A stretch of DNA of 64,000 nt from Desulfovibrio oxyclinae DSM 11498 (GCF_000375485.1 NZ_AQXE01000006.1:91118-155117), one strand, 5' to 3'. Shown: positions 33,944-43,263, counted from the first letter of the stretch. Notes: a model not told the origin generated them from the sequence alone. A program made the numbers and translations.

Positions 33944-35029
33944 ATGAATTGGGACTGGGATAAACTGCAAAAGCAGCAACAGGGGCGCAGAGGCGGTGGT
34001 TCATCCACACCTCCCGGATTTGAAGATTTCAACCAGCAGTTCGAGAAGTTCAAGCGCATACGCTTTCCCGGTTGGAAGCTTGTGTTGCTTGCGGTGGTCA
34101 TACTCTGGCTCATCTCGGGCGTATACATCGTCGAACCCGGCGAAGTGGGCGTGGTGAAACGTTTTGGTGAATACCAGACCATGACGTCGCCCGGACCGCA
34201 TTACCATATTCCATACCCGGTGGAAAGCGCCGTCACGCTGAACGTGGAACGCGTCCGCCGCATGGAATTCGGTTTCCGTTCGATCAATCGCAGCCGTTCG
34301 GTACCCTTTCAGCAGGGCCAGACCAGAAAGGTCACGGACGAATCGCTGATGCTCACGGGCGATGAGAACATCGTCAGTGTGCAGTTCATCGTCCAATACC
34401 AAATCAAGAACGCAAGGAACTATCTGTTCAATGTGTTCGATCAGGAAGGCACGATCAAGAACGCGGCGCAGGCCGCCATGCGCGAAGTCATCGGCAAGAG
34501 CAACATCGACCGCGCCCTGACAACGGGCAAGCAGGAAATCCAGGTGGCCACGCGCCAGCTGATGCAGGAAATCCTCGACCTCTACAGCACCGGTATCCGC
34601 GTAGAAAACGTGCAGATGCAGAACGTGCATCCGCCGGACGCCGTCGTGGACGCGTTCAAGGACGTTGCCAGTGCCCGCGAGGACAAGAGCCGCTTCATCA
34701 ACGAAGCCGAGGCCTACCGCAACGATATCCTGCCCAAGGCACGAGGTCAGGCAGCTCGCATCATCAACGCTGCGGAAGCATACCGCGAAGCCAAGGTCCG
34801 CCGGTCCGAAGGTGACGCATCCCGCTTCCTCTCCGTGCTTCGCGAATACCGCAAGGCAAAGGACGTTACCCGCACCCGTCTCTACCTTGAGACCATGGAA
34901 GAAGTGCTGGCCCAGCCCGACGCGGACAAGGTCATCCTTTCCAACGAGGCGCTGAAGCAGTCCCTGCCGTATCTGCCGCTTGAACGGGTGAAGCCCGGTG
35001 GCGGAAAAACAACGAACAAAACCCAGTAA
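33944..35029 (+). CDS. hflK: FtsH protease modulator HflK
   Basis: 361 residues. Gly/Arg-rich N-terminus, one membrane helix (~45-65), then the SPFH/band-7 domain (VYIVEPGEVGVVKRFGEY) and a long C-terminal coiled coil. With HflC it forms the periplasm-facing cage around the FtsH protease. AGGGG lies 5 nt before the ATG. The partner gene starts 15 bp after its stop. Confidence 0.95.
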   Translation: MNWDWDKLQKQQQGRRGGGSSTPPGFEDFNQQFEKFKRIRFPGWKLVLLAVVILWLISGVYIVEPGEVGVVKRFGEYQTMTSPGPHYHIPYPVESAVTLNVERVRRMEFGFRSINRSRSVPFQQGQTRKVTDESLMLTGDENIVSVQFIVQYQIKNARNYLFNVFDQEGTIKNAAQAAMREVIGKSNIDRALTTGKQEIQVATRQLMQEILDLYSTGIRVENVQMQNVHPPDAVVDAFKDVASAREDKSRFINEAEAYRNDILPKARGQAARIINAAEAYREAKVRRSEGDASRFLSVLREYRKAKDVTRTRLYLETMEEVLAQPDADKVILSNEALKQSLPYLPLERVKPGGGKTTNKTQ

Positions 35030-35044
35030 GCGAGGCTCAGTTTC

Positions 35045-35896
35045 ATGCAGAAGAAAGCCATCCTGTTACTGGCAGTCATATTCATCGGCGTAGCCGTCCT
35101 TACCCAGAGCCTGTTCACGGTGGACCAGACTCAGCGTGCCATCGTTCTCCAGCTCGGTAAGCCGGTCTCCGACGACTCGCTCGGCCCCGGACTGCACTTC
35201 AAGCTGCCGTTCGTGCAGAACGTCGTGTACGTGGATTCCCGGATTCTCGACTATGACGCCAAGCCCGAGGAATTCACCACCGAAGACAAGAAGTACATGG
35301 ACATCAACTCCTACTCCAAGTGGAGGATTGTCAATCCGCTTCAGTTCTACCGCACCGTCCAGAACGTCCCGGCCGCACAGGCGCGCCTTGACGACATCAT
35401 CCGCTCGCAGCTGCGCGTCGAACTCGGTCGCTACAAGCTCATCGAGATCGTCTCCCTCAAGCGTCCGGAGATCATGGAAAAGGTCACCGCCAAGAGTAAG
35501 GAACTGCTTGATCCCTACGGCATCGAGGTTGTGGACGTTCGCATCAAGCGCACGGACCTGCCCACCGAGAACCAGCGCGCCATCTACGGCCGCATGAAGG
35601 CGGAACGTGAGCGTCAGGCCAAGCAGTACCGCTCCGAAGGACGCGAGGCCGCAGACAAGATCAAGGCCAAGGCCGACAAGGAACGCACCATCCTGCTGGC
35701 GGAAGCGAAACGCACCGCCGAGGAAGTTCGCGGTCAGGGCGACGCCAAGGCAACCAAGATCTACGCCGACTCCATGGGCCAATCTCCGGAATTCTATGAT
35801 TTCCAGAGAAGCCTTACAGCATACCGCAATTCCCTCAAGGGCGGATCCAAGTTCATCATGACTCCCGAATCACCCTTCCTCAAGTTCTTCCAATAG
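35045..35896 (+). CDS. hflC: FtsH protease modulator HflC
   Basis: 283 residues. An N-terminal signal-anchor (~5-22) precedes the SPFH domain (FTVDQTQRAIVLQLGKP) and a charged coiled coil (~185-235). Usual HflC length is slightly longer; the C-terminal MTPESPFLKFF is canonical. It acts with HflK. Confidence 0.95.
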   Translation: MQKKAILLLAVIFIGVAVLTQSLFTVDQTQRAIVLQLGKPVSDDSLGPGLHFKLPFVQNVVYVDSRILDYDAKPEEFTTEDKKYMDINSYSKWRIVNPLQFYRTVQNVPAAQARLDDIIRSQLRVELGRYKLIEIVSLKRPEIMEKVTAKSKELLDPYGIEVVDVRIKRTDLPTENQRAIYGRMKAERERQAKQYRSEGREAADKIKAKADKERTILLAEAKRTAEEVRGQGDAKATKIYADSMGQSPEFYDFQRSLTAYRNSLKGGSKFIMTPESPFLKFFQ

Positions 35897-35949
35897 AAGG
35901 TCTTTTCATTCGAAAAGAATTCATTGGACATTTTGTTTCAAATGCCGAT

Positions 35950-35972
35950 AACCCGGTGATTTTCACCGGGTT
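35950..35972 (+). terminator. Hairpin after hflKC
   Basis: 10-bp perfect AACCCGGTGA/TCACCGGGTT stem with a 3-nt loop, followed by CGGCTTTAAAT. The T-tract is poor, so termination may be incomplete. The rest of the 303-bp gap to 36200 is A+T-rich; an ACCGGGA-type inverted repeat (36053-36073) and the operators below are its only structure. Confidence 0.55.
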
Positions 35973-36130
35973 CGGCTTTAAATAGCAAAATTTCCTATTG
36001 ACAAAAATTGATAATCCCCCCAAACCTTCTAGGGGAATCCCCCAGACAAAACACCGGGAAAAGCTCCCGGTTTAAGTCCCTGTCCCGAACTCGCTTCTTC
36101 ATTTTACTACTTCACCTGAGGACAGAACTG

Positions 36131-36174
36131 GGGTTACATTTATAACCCTCGAATGTACCTGTTATGGTATATTC
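36131..36174 (+). promoter_or_regulatory. Two operator-like palindromes before the CI-like regulator
   Basis: GGGTTA-N6-TAACCC (36131-36148) and GAATGTACC-N6-GGTATATTC (36151-36174; one mismatch), 2 bp apart and ending 25 bp before the regulator ATG. The second contains TATATT, which could be the -10 box. Autoregulation is inferred. Confidence 0.5.
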
Positions 36175-36199
36175 ATGATCAAAACCGGAGAGACGTCAT

Positions 36200-36922
36200 A
36201 TGCCGAAGTTGAAGAAACGTTGTGACGAGGGGCAACAAAAATGGTTCGACGAGTCGCTTGAACGCATCAAGAAGGCCACCGGCGCCCGCACTCAGGTCCA
36301 GTTGGCGGAAGTGCTTGATGTTCGCCAGTCAAGCATTTCCGACGCCAAACGCCGCTGCTCCATCCCTGCCGAGTGGTTCTTAAAGCTGTATCGCAGCCAC
36401 GGCCTTGCACCGGACTGGCTTTCGGACGGAGTCGAGCCGGTGTACCTGAACCCGAACAAGGCCAAGATATCCGCGGACGTTGTCCTGCGCGAATCCCCGG
36501 CCCCGTATGGTCGCAACAACGCACGTGCTCGCGTAGTACCCGTTTCCACTATGGCCGGACTCGACAAGTCCGCCTCCACCTGGGCTCCGCAGCCGCAGGA
36601 AGAGCTGGCCATCCCCGAAACATACTTCCGCCCCAAGCTGCAGGTCTGCAAAGTGGACAGTGCAAGCATGGAGCCGGTGATCCAGCGCGGCGCCTTCGTA
36701 GGCATCGACCGCGAGCAGACTCAGCATCCCGACGGCGACCTCTGCGCCGTGCACTTCCCGCATCAGGGGCTTTTGATCCGTCGCGTATTCCTTCAGGACG
36801 GACAGTTCGTGCTCAAGGCTGTCAACGAGCAGTACAGCGACCTGACCATTCCCGCTGACGAAATGGATGAACGCACTGTGGGACGCGTTGTCTGGGTTCT
36901 TCAGGACCTGGCCAGCGCCTAG
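36200..36922 (+). CDS. CI/LexA-like transcriptional regulator with S24 domain
   Basis: 240 residues, GGAG upstream. Residues ~1-80 resemble the phage CI repressor HTH (QLAEVLDVRQSSISDAKRR; EWFLKLYRSHGLAPDWLSDG). Residues ~115-235 are a peptidase S24 fold: a cleavage-like TMAGLDK at ~118, the nucleophile in DSASMEPV, but the catalytic Lys position of LexA is Arg (LLIRRVFLQ). It probably binds DNA as a dimer but should not self-cleave efficiently. No phage genes flank it. Confidence 0.85.
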   Translation: MPKLKKRCDEGQQKWFDESLERIKKATGARTQVQLAEVLDVRQSSISDAKRRCSIPAEWFLKLYRSHGLAPDWLSDGVEPVYLNPNKAKISADVVLRESPAPYGRNNARARVVPVSTMAGLDKSASTWAPQPQEELAIPETYFRPKLQVCKVDSASMEPVIQRGAFVGIDREQTQHPDGDLCAVHFPHQGLLIRRVFLQDGQFVLKAVNEQYSDLTIPADEMDERTVGRVVWVLQDLASA

Positions 36923-36949
36923 GACCTTCGCCTACAACCGAAGTTTTCG

Positions 36950-36990
36950 ACCGCCGCATCCGATTCACGGAAGCGGCGGTTTTCCTTTTT
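36950..36990 (+). terminator. Terminator after the CI-like regulator
   Basis: ACCGCCGC/GCGGCGGT 8-bp stem followed by TTTCCTTTTT, 27 bp after the stop and before the next gene. Confidence 0.8.
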
Positions 36991-37037
36991 GCGCCAGGGT
37001 GCTAAGATTCATATCCGTGCATCCCGGAGATTCAGCC

Positions 37038-38312
37038 ATGGACAGACACACTATCTTGCTTGTTGAAGACAGCCGTTTTTTCGGACAGATGGTTCGCGAC
37101 AGGATTGAGGAAGAGCTCGACCTGAGCGTGGACTGGGCCACAAGCATGGCCGAGGCCATTTCGCTTATCGAAGCCCGAAGCGACGACTATCTCGCTGTTC
37201 TTCACGGCCTGTCGCTGCCCGATGCGGATGAAGGCGACATGGCCCGCTACGTGACGGAAAAAGGGCTCCCGGCCCTTGTCTTTACCGCCACCTTTTCAAA
37301 CGAATCACGCCACCGCATTGCAGCACTTGGCGTAGCGGACTACGTTCTCAAGGAAAACCCCAAAGCCATCGATACGGTGCTCGACACCATTCGCCGCATC
37401 CGCAGCAATCCCGACACCCGCGTCCTCGTGGTGGATGATTCTCCGACCGCCCTCACCAAGATTCGCAAGCTGCTTCAGGCCCACCGTTACGAGGTTCTCA
37501 CCGCTGCCGACGGCAAGGCCGCCCTGCGAATCATGGATGAAGTCCCTGACATCAAACTGGTGCTCACGGACTTCAACATGCCATCCATGGACGGATTCGA
37601 GCTGACCAGACGCATCCGGGAAAATTTCCCGAAAGACCGACTGGCGATCATCGGTCTTTCCTCTGAAAGGGATGAAATGCTCTCCGCACGTTTCATCAAA
37701 CTCGGCGCTAACGATTTTCTCAAGAAACCTTTCATCGCTGAAGAATTCTATTGCCGCGTGCAGCACTCACTGGACATGCTTCAGCAGATCGAAACCATCC
37801 GCGAACTGTCCTACCGGGATCCCCTCACCAAGCTGGCGAACAGACGCTGCTTCTTTGAAAGCGCGCAAGCGTTCATTCACCGGGCGCAGCAGGCCGGAGA
37901 GCGTCTTTGTCTCGCCATGCTCGACATTGACCATTTCAAAAAGGTAAACGATACTTATGGGCACGATACCGGTGACGCGGTAATCTCCAACGTGGCCACC
38001 CTGCTGGATACCGCGTTCCCCGAAGGCGAAGCCCTGACGGCCCGTTTCGGCGGCGAGGAGTTTGCAGTGCTTTTGCGCCACGCCCCGGAGCGCGACCCCG
38101 TCCTGCTGTTTGACGGGTTCCGCCGCACCTTGGAGCAGTCGCCGGCACATGCTTCAGGCGGAAATATATCCGTGACCATCAGCACCGGACTTTGTCTGGA
38201 CATTTCCGGCTCTTTGCATCAAACACTCAGTGCGGCCGATGAAAATCTCTACCGCGCCAAGGAACAGGGCCGGAACCGCGTGGTTTCCGGCGTCTGCGAA
38301 CTGAAAGACTGA
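37038..38312 (+). CDS. Two-receiver diguanylate cyclase
   Basis: 424 residues from MDRHTILLVEDSRFF. Receiver 1 (~1-120) keeps the acidic pocket (VEDS) but has His-Gly where the phospho-Asp should be (AVLHGLSLP), so it is a pseudo-receiver. Receiver 2 (~130-250) is complete: VVDDS, TDFNMPSMDG, FLKKPF. The GGDEF domain (~260-420) has GGEEF and no RxxD I-site. Expected to make cyclic di-GMP upon phosphorylation of receiver 2. No partner kinase is adjacent. Confidence 0.92.
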   Translation: MDRHTILLVEDSRFFGQMVRDRIEEELDLSVDWATSMAEAISLIEARSDDYLAVLHGLSLPDADEGDMARYVTEKGLPALVFTATFSNESRHRIAALGVADYVLKENPKAIDTVLDTIRRIRSNPDTRVLVVDDSPTALTKIRKLLQAHRYEVLTAADGKAALRIMDEVPDIKLVLTDFNMPSMDGFELTRRIRENFPKDRLAIIGLSSERDEMLSARFIKLGANDFLKKPFIAEEFYCRVQHSLDMLQQIETIRELSYRDPLTKLANRRCFFESAQAFIHRAQQAGERLCLAMLDIDHFKKVNDTYGHDTGDAVISNVATLLDTAFPEGEALTARFGGEEFAVLLRHAPERDPVLLFDGFRRTLEQSPAHASGGNISVTISTGLCLDISGSLHQTLSAADENLYRAKEQGRNRVVSGVCELKD

Positions 38313-38334
38313 CCGACACGTCAAGGAGACAAGG

Positions 38335-39216
38335 ATGAGCACCCAAACCGCTCCCAAGACCGGGCAGGAACGTCCGGTGACCGCTCCCGACATCCGTGCG
38401 CGCAAGGGCGAAAGCCCCATAGCCTGCATTACCGCCTATGATTACTGCTCCGGCACCATTGCGGACCAAAGCGGTGCCGACCTGGTTCTCGTGGGCGACT
38501 CGCTCGCCATGGTCATGCTCGGGCACGAGGATACGCTCTCCGTCACCATGGACGAGATGCTGCACCACACCCGCGCAGCCAGCCGCGGCGTGAAGCGGGC
38601 CCTGCTCGTGGGCGACATGCCGTTTCTTTCCTACAATCTGAGCACAGAGCAGGCTCTTGCCAACGCCGGACGCTTTCTTTCCGAAGGACGCGCCAAGGCC
38701 GTCAAGCTCGAAGGTGGCGTGGGCGTGGCTCCGCAGGTCAAGGCCATCGTGGATGCGGGCATTCCGGTCCTCGGCCACATCGGCCTCACTCCCCAGCACG
38801 TGGCGCGTTTTGGCGGATTCAAGGCGCAGGGCAAAACCGCCGAAGCGGTCAAGTCCATGCTGGACGACGCACTGGCCCTTGAAGAGGCGGGGGTCTTCGC
38901 CATCGTGCTGGAAGCCGTCCCCGAAGAAGCCGCACAGCTCATCACCGAAGCCCTCAGCGTGCCGACCATCGGCATCGGCGCCGGAGCCGTGACCGACGGC
39001 CAGATCCTCGTCTATCATGACGTGCTGGGCATGTTCGACCGCTTCACTCCCAAGTTCGTGCGCCGTTACGGCGAACTGGGCGAACTCTGCGCCGAGACCC
39101 TCAAGCGCTACTGCGACGATGTGCGGCACTGCCATTTCCCCACGGAAAAACACACCCTGCACATGGATGACGACGAAGCGGCCAAGCTCAGGAAAATCAA
39201 AAGGCCGAAACGCTAA
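38335..39216 (+). CDS. panB: 3-methyl-2-oxobutanoate hydroxymethyltransferase
   Basis: 293 residues, AAGGAGACAAGG before the ATG. Conserved ITAYDY, VGDSLAMVMLGHE and LGHIGLTPQ motifs; the Asp and Glu metal/substrate ligands are present. It adds a hydroxymethyl group from methylene-THF to 2-oxoisovalerate, the first step of pantothenate synthesis. No panC or panD is nearby. The next gene starts directly after its stop. Confidence 0.96.
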   Translation: MSTQTAPKTGQERPVTAPDIRARKGESPIACITAYDYCSGTIADQSGADLVLVGDSLAMVMLGHEDTLSVTMDEMLHHTRAASRGVKRALLVGDMPFLSYNLSTEQALANAGRFLSEGRAKAVKLEGGVGVAPQVKAIVDAGIPVLGHIGLTPQHVARFGGFKAQGKTAEAVKSMLDDALALEEAGVFAIVLEAVPEEAAQLITEALSVPTIGIGAGAVTDGQILVYHDVLGMFDRFTPKFVRRYGELGELCAETLKRYCDDVRHCHFPTEKHTLHMDDDEAAKLRKIKRPKR

Positions 39217-40179
39217 ATGGATTCACTGCTCTCGTGGCCGGTTCTGTGGAACGGGCTTTTCTGGCCGCTTATGCGGCTGGTGTTCTTCATCAGCGTCGGC
39301 CTGTTCATCGGCAATCTCATCGAGTCCCTGAACTGGACGCGGCATGTGGCACGGTTCGCCGAACCGCTGGCCCGCCGCGCCCGGCTCAAGGACGTGTCCG
39401 CAGCCAGCTTCTCGCTGGCCTTCTTCTCCGGCGTGACCGCCAACACCATGCTTGCCGAGGCTCACGAAAAGCAGACCATCTCCGATCGGGAACTGTTGCT
39501 TTCCAACCTGTTCAACAGCCTGCCCACGTATTTTCTGCACCTGCCCACGATTTTCTTCATCGCCGCGCCCTTCATCGGTTCCGCGGCCGTGGTTTACGTG
39601 GGCATCACCGCCAGTGCCGCCGTGCTGCGCACCGGCACCATCGTGCTGATGGGCCGCTTCCTGCTACCCCCTGTCCCCGAAGGATGCGTACCGTGCAGGC
39701 TAGACGAAGCCCCGGACAATCGCGGCAACCCCCTGCAGAAAACACTCAAGCGGTTCCGCAAGCGGCTGCCCAAAATTCTCTATTTCACCGTACCCATCTA
39801 CATTCTGTTCTTCCTGCTGCGGCATTACGGCATCTTTGCCTCGCTCCAGCAGTTCATGTCGGACAATGTGGGATTCCTGTCATGGCTGCCCACGGAGGCG
39901 GTCGGCATCGTGGCCTTCCATGTGGCAGGAGAATTCACCGTGGGACTCGCCGCGGCCAGCGCCCTGCTTCAGGACGCTTCCCTTACTACCCACACCGTGG
40001 TCCTCGCCCTGCTCACGGGCAATGTCCTGTCCTCGCCCATGCGCGCCTTCCGGCACCAGTTTCCCTACTATGCCGGGATATTCCGTCCCCGCATGGCCGC
40101 CCGGCTCATCGTGGTCAACCAGACCCTTCGCGCCACCAGCATCGCCTTCGTGGCCGTCCTGTACGCCGTATTCGGATAA
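39217..40179 (+). CDS. Nucleoside-recognition (Gate) domain membrane protein
   Basis: 320 residues with about eight hydrophobic segments. Two Gate-like halves are visible: residues ~15-150 (SVGLFIGNLIES... FFSGVTANTMLAEAH) and ~200-315 (AVGIVAFHVAGEFTVGLAAA). The ATG immediately follows the panB stop, so the two are coupled. Members are poorly characterised transport-like proteins. Substrate unknown. Confidence 0.82.
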   Translation: MDSLLSWPVLWNGLFWPLMRLVFFISVGLFIGNLIESLNWTRHVARFAEPLARRARLKDVSAASFSLAFFSGVTANTMLAEAHEKQTISDRELLLSNLFNSLPTYFLHLPTIFFIAAPFIGSAAVVYVGITASAAVLRTGTIVLMGRFLLPPVPEGCVPCRLDEAPDNRGNPLQKTLKRFRKRLPKILYFTVPIYILFFLLRHYGIFASLQQFMSDNVGFLSWLPTEAVGIVAFHVAGEFTVGLAAASALLQDASLTTHTVVLALLTGNVLSSPMRAFRHQFPYYAGIFRPRMAARLIVVNQTLRATSIAFVAVLYAVFG

Positions 40180-40185
40180 TGCGCA

Positions 40186-40241
40186 CTTGTGCAACTTGTG
40201 CAACGCACAAATTGCCGAACATTGCACAAACTGCATTGCAC
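40186..40241 (+). promoter_or_regulatory. Enhancer-like repeat cluster
   Basis: Perfect tandem CTTGTGCAA CTTGTGCAA (40186-40203), the second forming TTGTGC-AAC-GCACAA (40196-40210), then TTGCACAA (40222-40229) and TTGCAC (40236-40241). They lie 40-95 bp upstream of the sigma-54 promoter, where activator sites for such promoters are found. Confidence 0.5.
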
Positions 40242-40280
40242 ACTCTTCACCACATTCATACATTTCAGGTGCTTACACTT

Positions 40281-40296
40281 TGGCACGGCACATGCT
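40281..40296 (+). promoter_or_regulatory. Sigma-54 promoter
   Basis: TGGCAC at 40281-40286 and TGCT around 40293-40296; the GG and GC dinucleotides are separated by exactly 10 nt, as the -24/-12 class requires. A start is predicted near 40306. No protein gene on the plus strand follows for more than 6 kb. Confidence 0.6.
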
Positions 40297-40305
40297 TAAG
40301 TCTCA

Positions 40306-40636
40306 CTACAGATCAGGGTGAGAAGCAGAAAAGCATTGCCTCTATCCTTTATGTGACAGCAATACTGGCACACCTCCTCTCGGACCGGGCCCATGCCGGA
40401 TGGGCCCGGGACCAGGAGAAAGGCACCTCCCCTGAACCATAGCGGCAAGACAGAGCCGGAAGAGCGTCAACGCAAGTGCCCCCTCACTCCTAATCGTCGC
40501 TCTGCCCCCTCAGGCGACGATTCGCTCTGCGAACCTCCGGACTGTCACGCAATAAAGGCCGACCGAACCATCGGCCATATTCATCCCTCCCCCCCTTAGA
40601 CCTACAGGAAAGGGGCCGCCCGAAAGGGCGGCCCCT
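40306..40636 (+). ncRNA. Candidate sigma-54-dependent small RNA
   Basis: No convincing ORF is present between the gate-protein gene and smpB. The predicted transcript carries CCGGGCCCA/TGGGCCCGG (40385-40409), AATCGTCGC/GCGACGATT (40492-40522), GGCCGA/TCGGCC (40558-40576), and AGGGGCCGCCC/GGGCGGCCCCT (40611-40636) capped by a GAAA tetraloop in the plus sense. No clear U-tract marks the 3' end, so its end and even the transcript are inferred. Confidence 0.4.
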
Positions 40637-40679
40637 GCATCCTGGGTCCAAAAGCCGTATTGAAAAATCGAACCTGTCG

Positions 40680-41156
40680 CTATTTATACGCGGCGAGTTG
40701 ACGGGCGGTATCCCGTGCAATGTCGCGCTGCTTCAGGTCTTCCTTCTTGGAATGCACGTTCTTGCCCTTGCCGAGGGCGATCTGCAACTTCACCTTGCCC
40801 CGCGAAAAATACATCTTCACGGGAATCACGGTAAGACCTTTCTGATCCGCCCGGGACTGGAGCATGTCGATTTCACGCTTGTGCAAAAGCAGCCTGCGCG
40901 GACGCTCGGGGTCGGGGCGGTCAAAAAGGGAGGTGTTCTCGTACGGAGCGATGTGCACGCCCACGAGCCACGCTTCCCCGTCGCGAAAGCGCACGTATCC
41001 GTCCTTGAAGCTCACTCGTCCCTCGCGCAGAGACTTCACTTCACTGCCCTGCAGGGCGATGCCGGCCTCGAAGGTATCCATGAATTCGTACAGGCGCCGG
41101 GCCTGCTTGTTCTGCCCGATGACGTTTGCAGCGGGTTTCTTCTTTTTCTTTCCCAT
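40680..41156 (-). CDS. smpB: SsrA-binding protein
   Basis: 158 residues from [20 protein letters not shown]. The OB-fold core [15 protein letters not shown] and the basic C-terminal tail ([15 protein letters not shown]) that enters the ribosomal mRNA path are present. It binds tmRNA in trans-translation. The ATG is 8 bp after the enzyme I stop, so it is the last gene of the PTS transcription unit. No tmRNA gene is seen in the window. Confidence 0.97.
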   Translation of the reverse strand: MGKKKKKPAANVIGQNKQARRLYEFMDTFEAGIALQGSEVKSLREGRVSFKDGYVRFRDGEAWLVGVHIAPYENTSLFDRPDPERPRRLLLHKREIDMLQSRADQKGLTVIPVKMYFSRGKVKLQIALGKGKNVHSKKEDLKQRDIARDTARQLAAYK

Positions 41157-41164
41157 ATATGTCT

Positions 41165-42949
41165 CTAATGCGGAAGTTCGTCGTTTTCCAGAAGCGATGC
41201 GAAAAAGGTCAATTCTTCCGGATACTGTTTGAAAATGGTCTCCATGACCAGCGAGTTGATGCGCCCGACGGTGCGGCATTCCAGCACCTTGCGCAGCAGT
41301 TCCCGGCACTCGCGCATCCGGGTCTGACGGATGACGCGCTTGATGCCCGGTATGGCTTGCGGCGTCAAGGAAATGGAGTCGATGCCCATGCCCATGAGCA
41401 GCGGCACGCAGTAGGGATCGGAGGCGACCTCGCCGCAAAGGCTCACCGCAATGCCCGCCTCGTGGGCAGCGTCCACCACCAGCTTGATGGCGCGCAGCGT
41501 GGCCGGGTGCAGCGGCTGGTACAGGTACGAAACATGGCTGTTGGTACGGTCCACGCCGATGCTGTACTGAATGAGGTCGTTGGTGCCGATGCTGAAGAAA
41601 TCCACTTCCTGAGCCAACAGGTCCGCGATCATCACGGCAGAAGGCAGCTCGATCATAATTCCCACGGGCATGTCCGGATCGTACTCCACGCCTTCGCGCC
41701 GGAGTTCCGCCTTGGCCTGCGCCAGCCATGCCTTGGCCTGACGCACTTCCTTGATGCCCGAGATCATCGGAAACATCAGCGCCACATTGCCGTGCGCCGA
41801 GGCGCGCAGGATCGCCCGCAGCTGCGTCTTGAAAATTCTCGGATGCTTGAGGCAGAAGCGGATGGCCCGCAGCCCCATGGCCGGGTTGGCTTCGTCCAGC
41901 ATCCCGAAACTGCTCATGAACTTGTCGGATCCGAGGTCGAGACTGCGGAAGATGACCTTGCGCGGCTTCATGATTGAGGCCAGGTCCGCGTACTTCTGGT
42001 ACAGCTCCTCCTCGCTCGGCAGGTCGGACCGGCTGATGTAGGCGTACTCCGTACGGTACAGGCCGATGCCTTCGCCGCCGCTGTCCAGCACTGCCGCGAC
42101 TTCCTCCACCAGCTCGATGTTGGCGTGCACGTCCACCTTGAACCCGTCGAAGGTCTCGGCCGGAAGCTGGCACTGAAGACGCGTCTGCCTCGTGTATTCC
42201 TCGAACTGCGCGGCCCGCTCGTTGTAGTCGGTCAGCTCTTCTTCGCTGGGATTGACCACGATTCGGCCCTGAAGACCGTCCACCACGATCAGATCACCGT
42301 CGCTGATCACCTCTTCAAGCCGATTCACGCCCACCAGCGCGGGGATGCCCAGCGTGCGGGCCATGATGCCCGTGTGCGAGGTCTTGCCGCCCTGCACCGT
42401 GGCAAAGGCCATGATCCTGTTCACTTCCAGTTCGGCGATATCCGCCGGAGAAAGGTCGTGCGCGAGGATGATGACGCGCCCCTGTACAGCAGCGTTGTCC
42501 GCGCCCTTGCCGATGAGTCGCGACTGAACGCGGTCGGCCACCACATGCACGTCCTGCATCCGCTCGCGGATGTAGGGGTCTTCCACGGCGCCGAAGGCCG
42601 CTTCCTGATCGGCCACGGACTTTTCCAGTGCCCATTCGGCGTTGAGGCCGAGGGTGCGGATGTATTCCGCCGCGGTGTTGGAAAGCTTGGGGTCGCCCAG
42701 CATCATGAGATGCGTATCGATGAGCAGGGCGTAGTCCTGAAGTTCTGCGGGAACCTTTTCACGAACGGCCTGCATTTCCTGACGCACGGTCTCGAAGGCC
42801 GCATGCAACCGTTCCACCTCACCTTCGATGCTGGAGGCGGGCACGGTGTTACGCGGCAGGTGCGCCTTGTGGCTGCGGTTGACGAACACGGCCTTGCCGA
42901 TGGCAATGCCGGTCGCCACGGAGATACCGCTGATAGTCTTGCCGTTCAC
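41165..42949 (-). CDS. ptsI: PTS enzyme I (phosphoenolpyruvate-protein phosphotransferase)
   Basis: 594 residues. The phosphohistidine is in [12 protein letters not shown] near residue 191; the PEP-binding barrel has [21 protein letters not shown], the [10 protein letters not shown] loop and the Cys of [10 protein letters not shown]. It transfers phosphate from PEP to HPr. 8 bp after ptsH and 8 bp before smpB. Confidence 0.96.
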   Translation of the reverse strand: MNGKTISGISVATGIAIGKAVFVNRSHKAHLPRNTVPASSIEGEVERLHAAFETVRQEMQAVREKVPAELQDYALLIDTHLMMLGDPKLSNTAAEYIRTLGLNAEWALEKSVADQEAAFGAVEDPYIRERMQDVHVVADRVQSRLIGKGADNAAVQGRVIILAHDLSPADIAELEVNRIMAFATVQGGKTSHTGIMARTLGIPALVGVNRLEEVISDGDLIVVDGLQGRIVVNPSEEELTDYNERAAQFEEYTRQTRLQCQLPAETFDGFKVDVHANIELVEEVAAVLDSGGEGIGLYRTEYAYISRSDLPSEEELYQKYADLASIMKPRKVIFRSLDLGSDKFMSSFGMLDEANPAMGLRAIRFCLKHPRIFKTQLRAILRASAHGNVALMFPMISGIKEVRQAKAWLAQAKAELRREGVEYDPDMPVGIMIELPSAVMIADLLAQEVDFFSIGTNDLIQYSIGVDRTNSHVSYLYQPLHPATLRAIKLVVDAAHEAGIAVSLCGEVASDPYCVPLLMGMGIDSISLTPQAIPGIKRVIRQTRMRECRELLRKVLECRTVGRINSLVMETIFKQYPEELTFFASLLENDELPH

Positions 42950-42957
42950 TTTCCCAT

Positions 42958-43263
42958 CTACTCCTCGCGGAAGCGGTTCTCGAAGAGCCGCTCCAGCCTG
43001 TCCAGCGCCTGCGGCGCGTCATCGCCGCTGGCCCTGAGTTCCAGAGTGGTTCCTTCTCCGACGGCAAGTGTGAGTATGTCGAGAATACTCTTGGCGTCAA
43101 CCACCTGCTCGCCGGAAGCGATGCTCACCGACGCACTGAACTTCTGGGCGGCCTGAGCCAGCTTGCCCGCGGGCCTTGCATGGAGCCCGTTGGGGCTGCT
43201 GACCACGACCTCCCGCGTCTGCGTATCCCCGTTGCCGCCGGGTTCGGATTCATTCTTGACCAT
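42958..43263 (-). CDS. ptsH: PTS phosphocarrier protein HPr
   Basis: 101 residues, slightly long because of a polar N-terminal extension of about 14 residues before the fold. The phospho-acceptor His is in NGLHARPAG; a Ser equivalent to the regulatory Ser-46 is in AKSILDIL. AAGGA upstream supports the ATG at 43263. Confidence 0.92.
   Translation of the reverse strand: MVKNESEPGGNGDTQTREVVVSSPNGLHARPAGKLAQAAQKFSASVSIASGEQVVDAKSILDILTLAVGEGTTLELRASGDDAPQALDRLERLFENRFREE

Noticed and set aside
40196..40210. Rex-type operator (TTGTG...CACAA)
   Set aside because: Half-sites resemble Rex boxes, but the centre is three bases shorter than the Rex consensus and the motif belongs to a tandem series.
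40393..40599. 68-codon plus-strand frame in the gap before smpB
   Set aside because: Its start lies in the loop of a strong hairpin, there is no well-placed ribosome-binding site, and the composition (Pro, Arg, Ser) is that of random GC-rich sequence.
40180..40680. tmRNA gene next to smpB
   Set aside because: No tRNA-like acceptor/T-arm, CCA end or Ala-rich tag frame could be found.
42958..43263. Internal GTG as the true HPr start
   Set aside because: GGGAGG precedes it, but starting there would remove the first beta-strand of the HPr fold; the ATG at 43263 has its own AAGGA.
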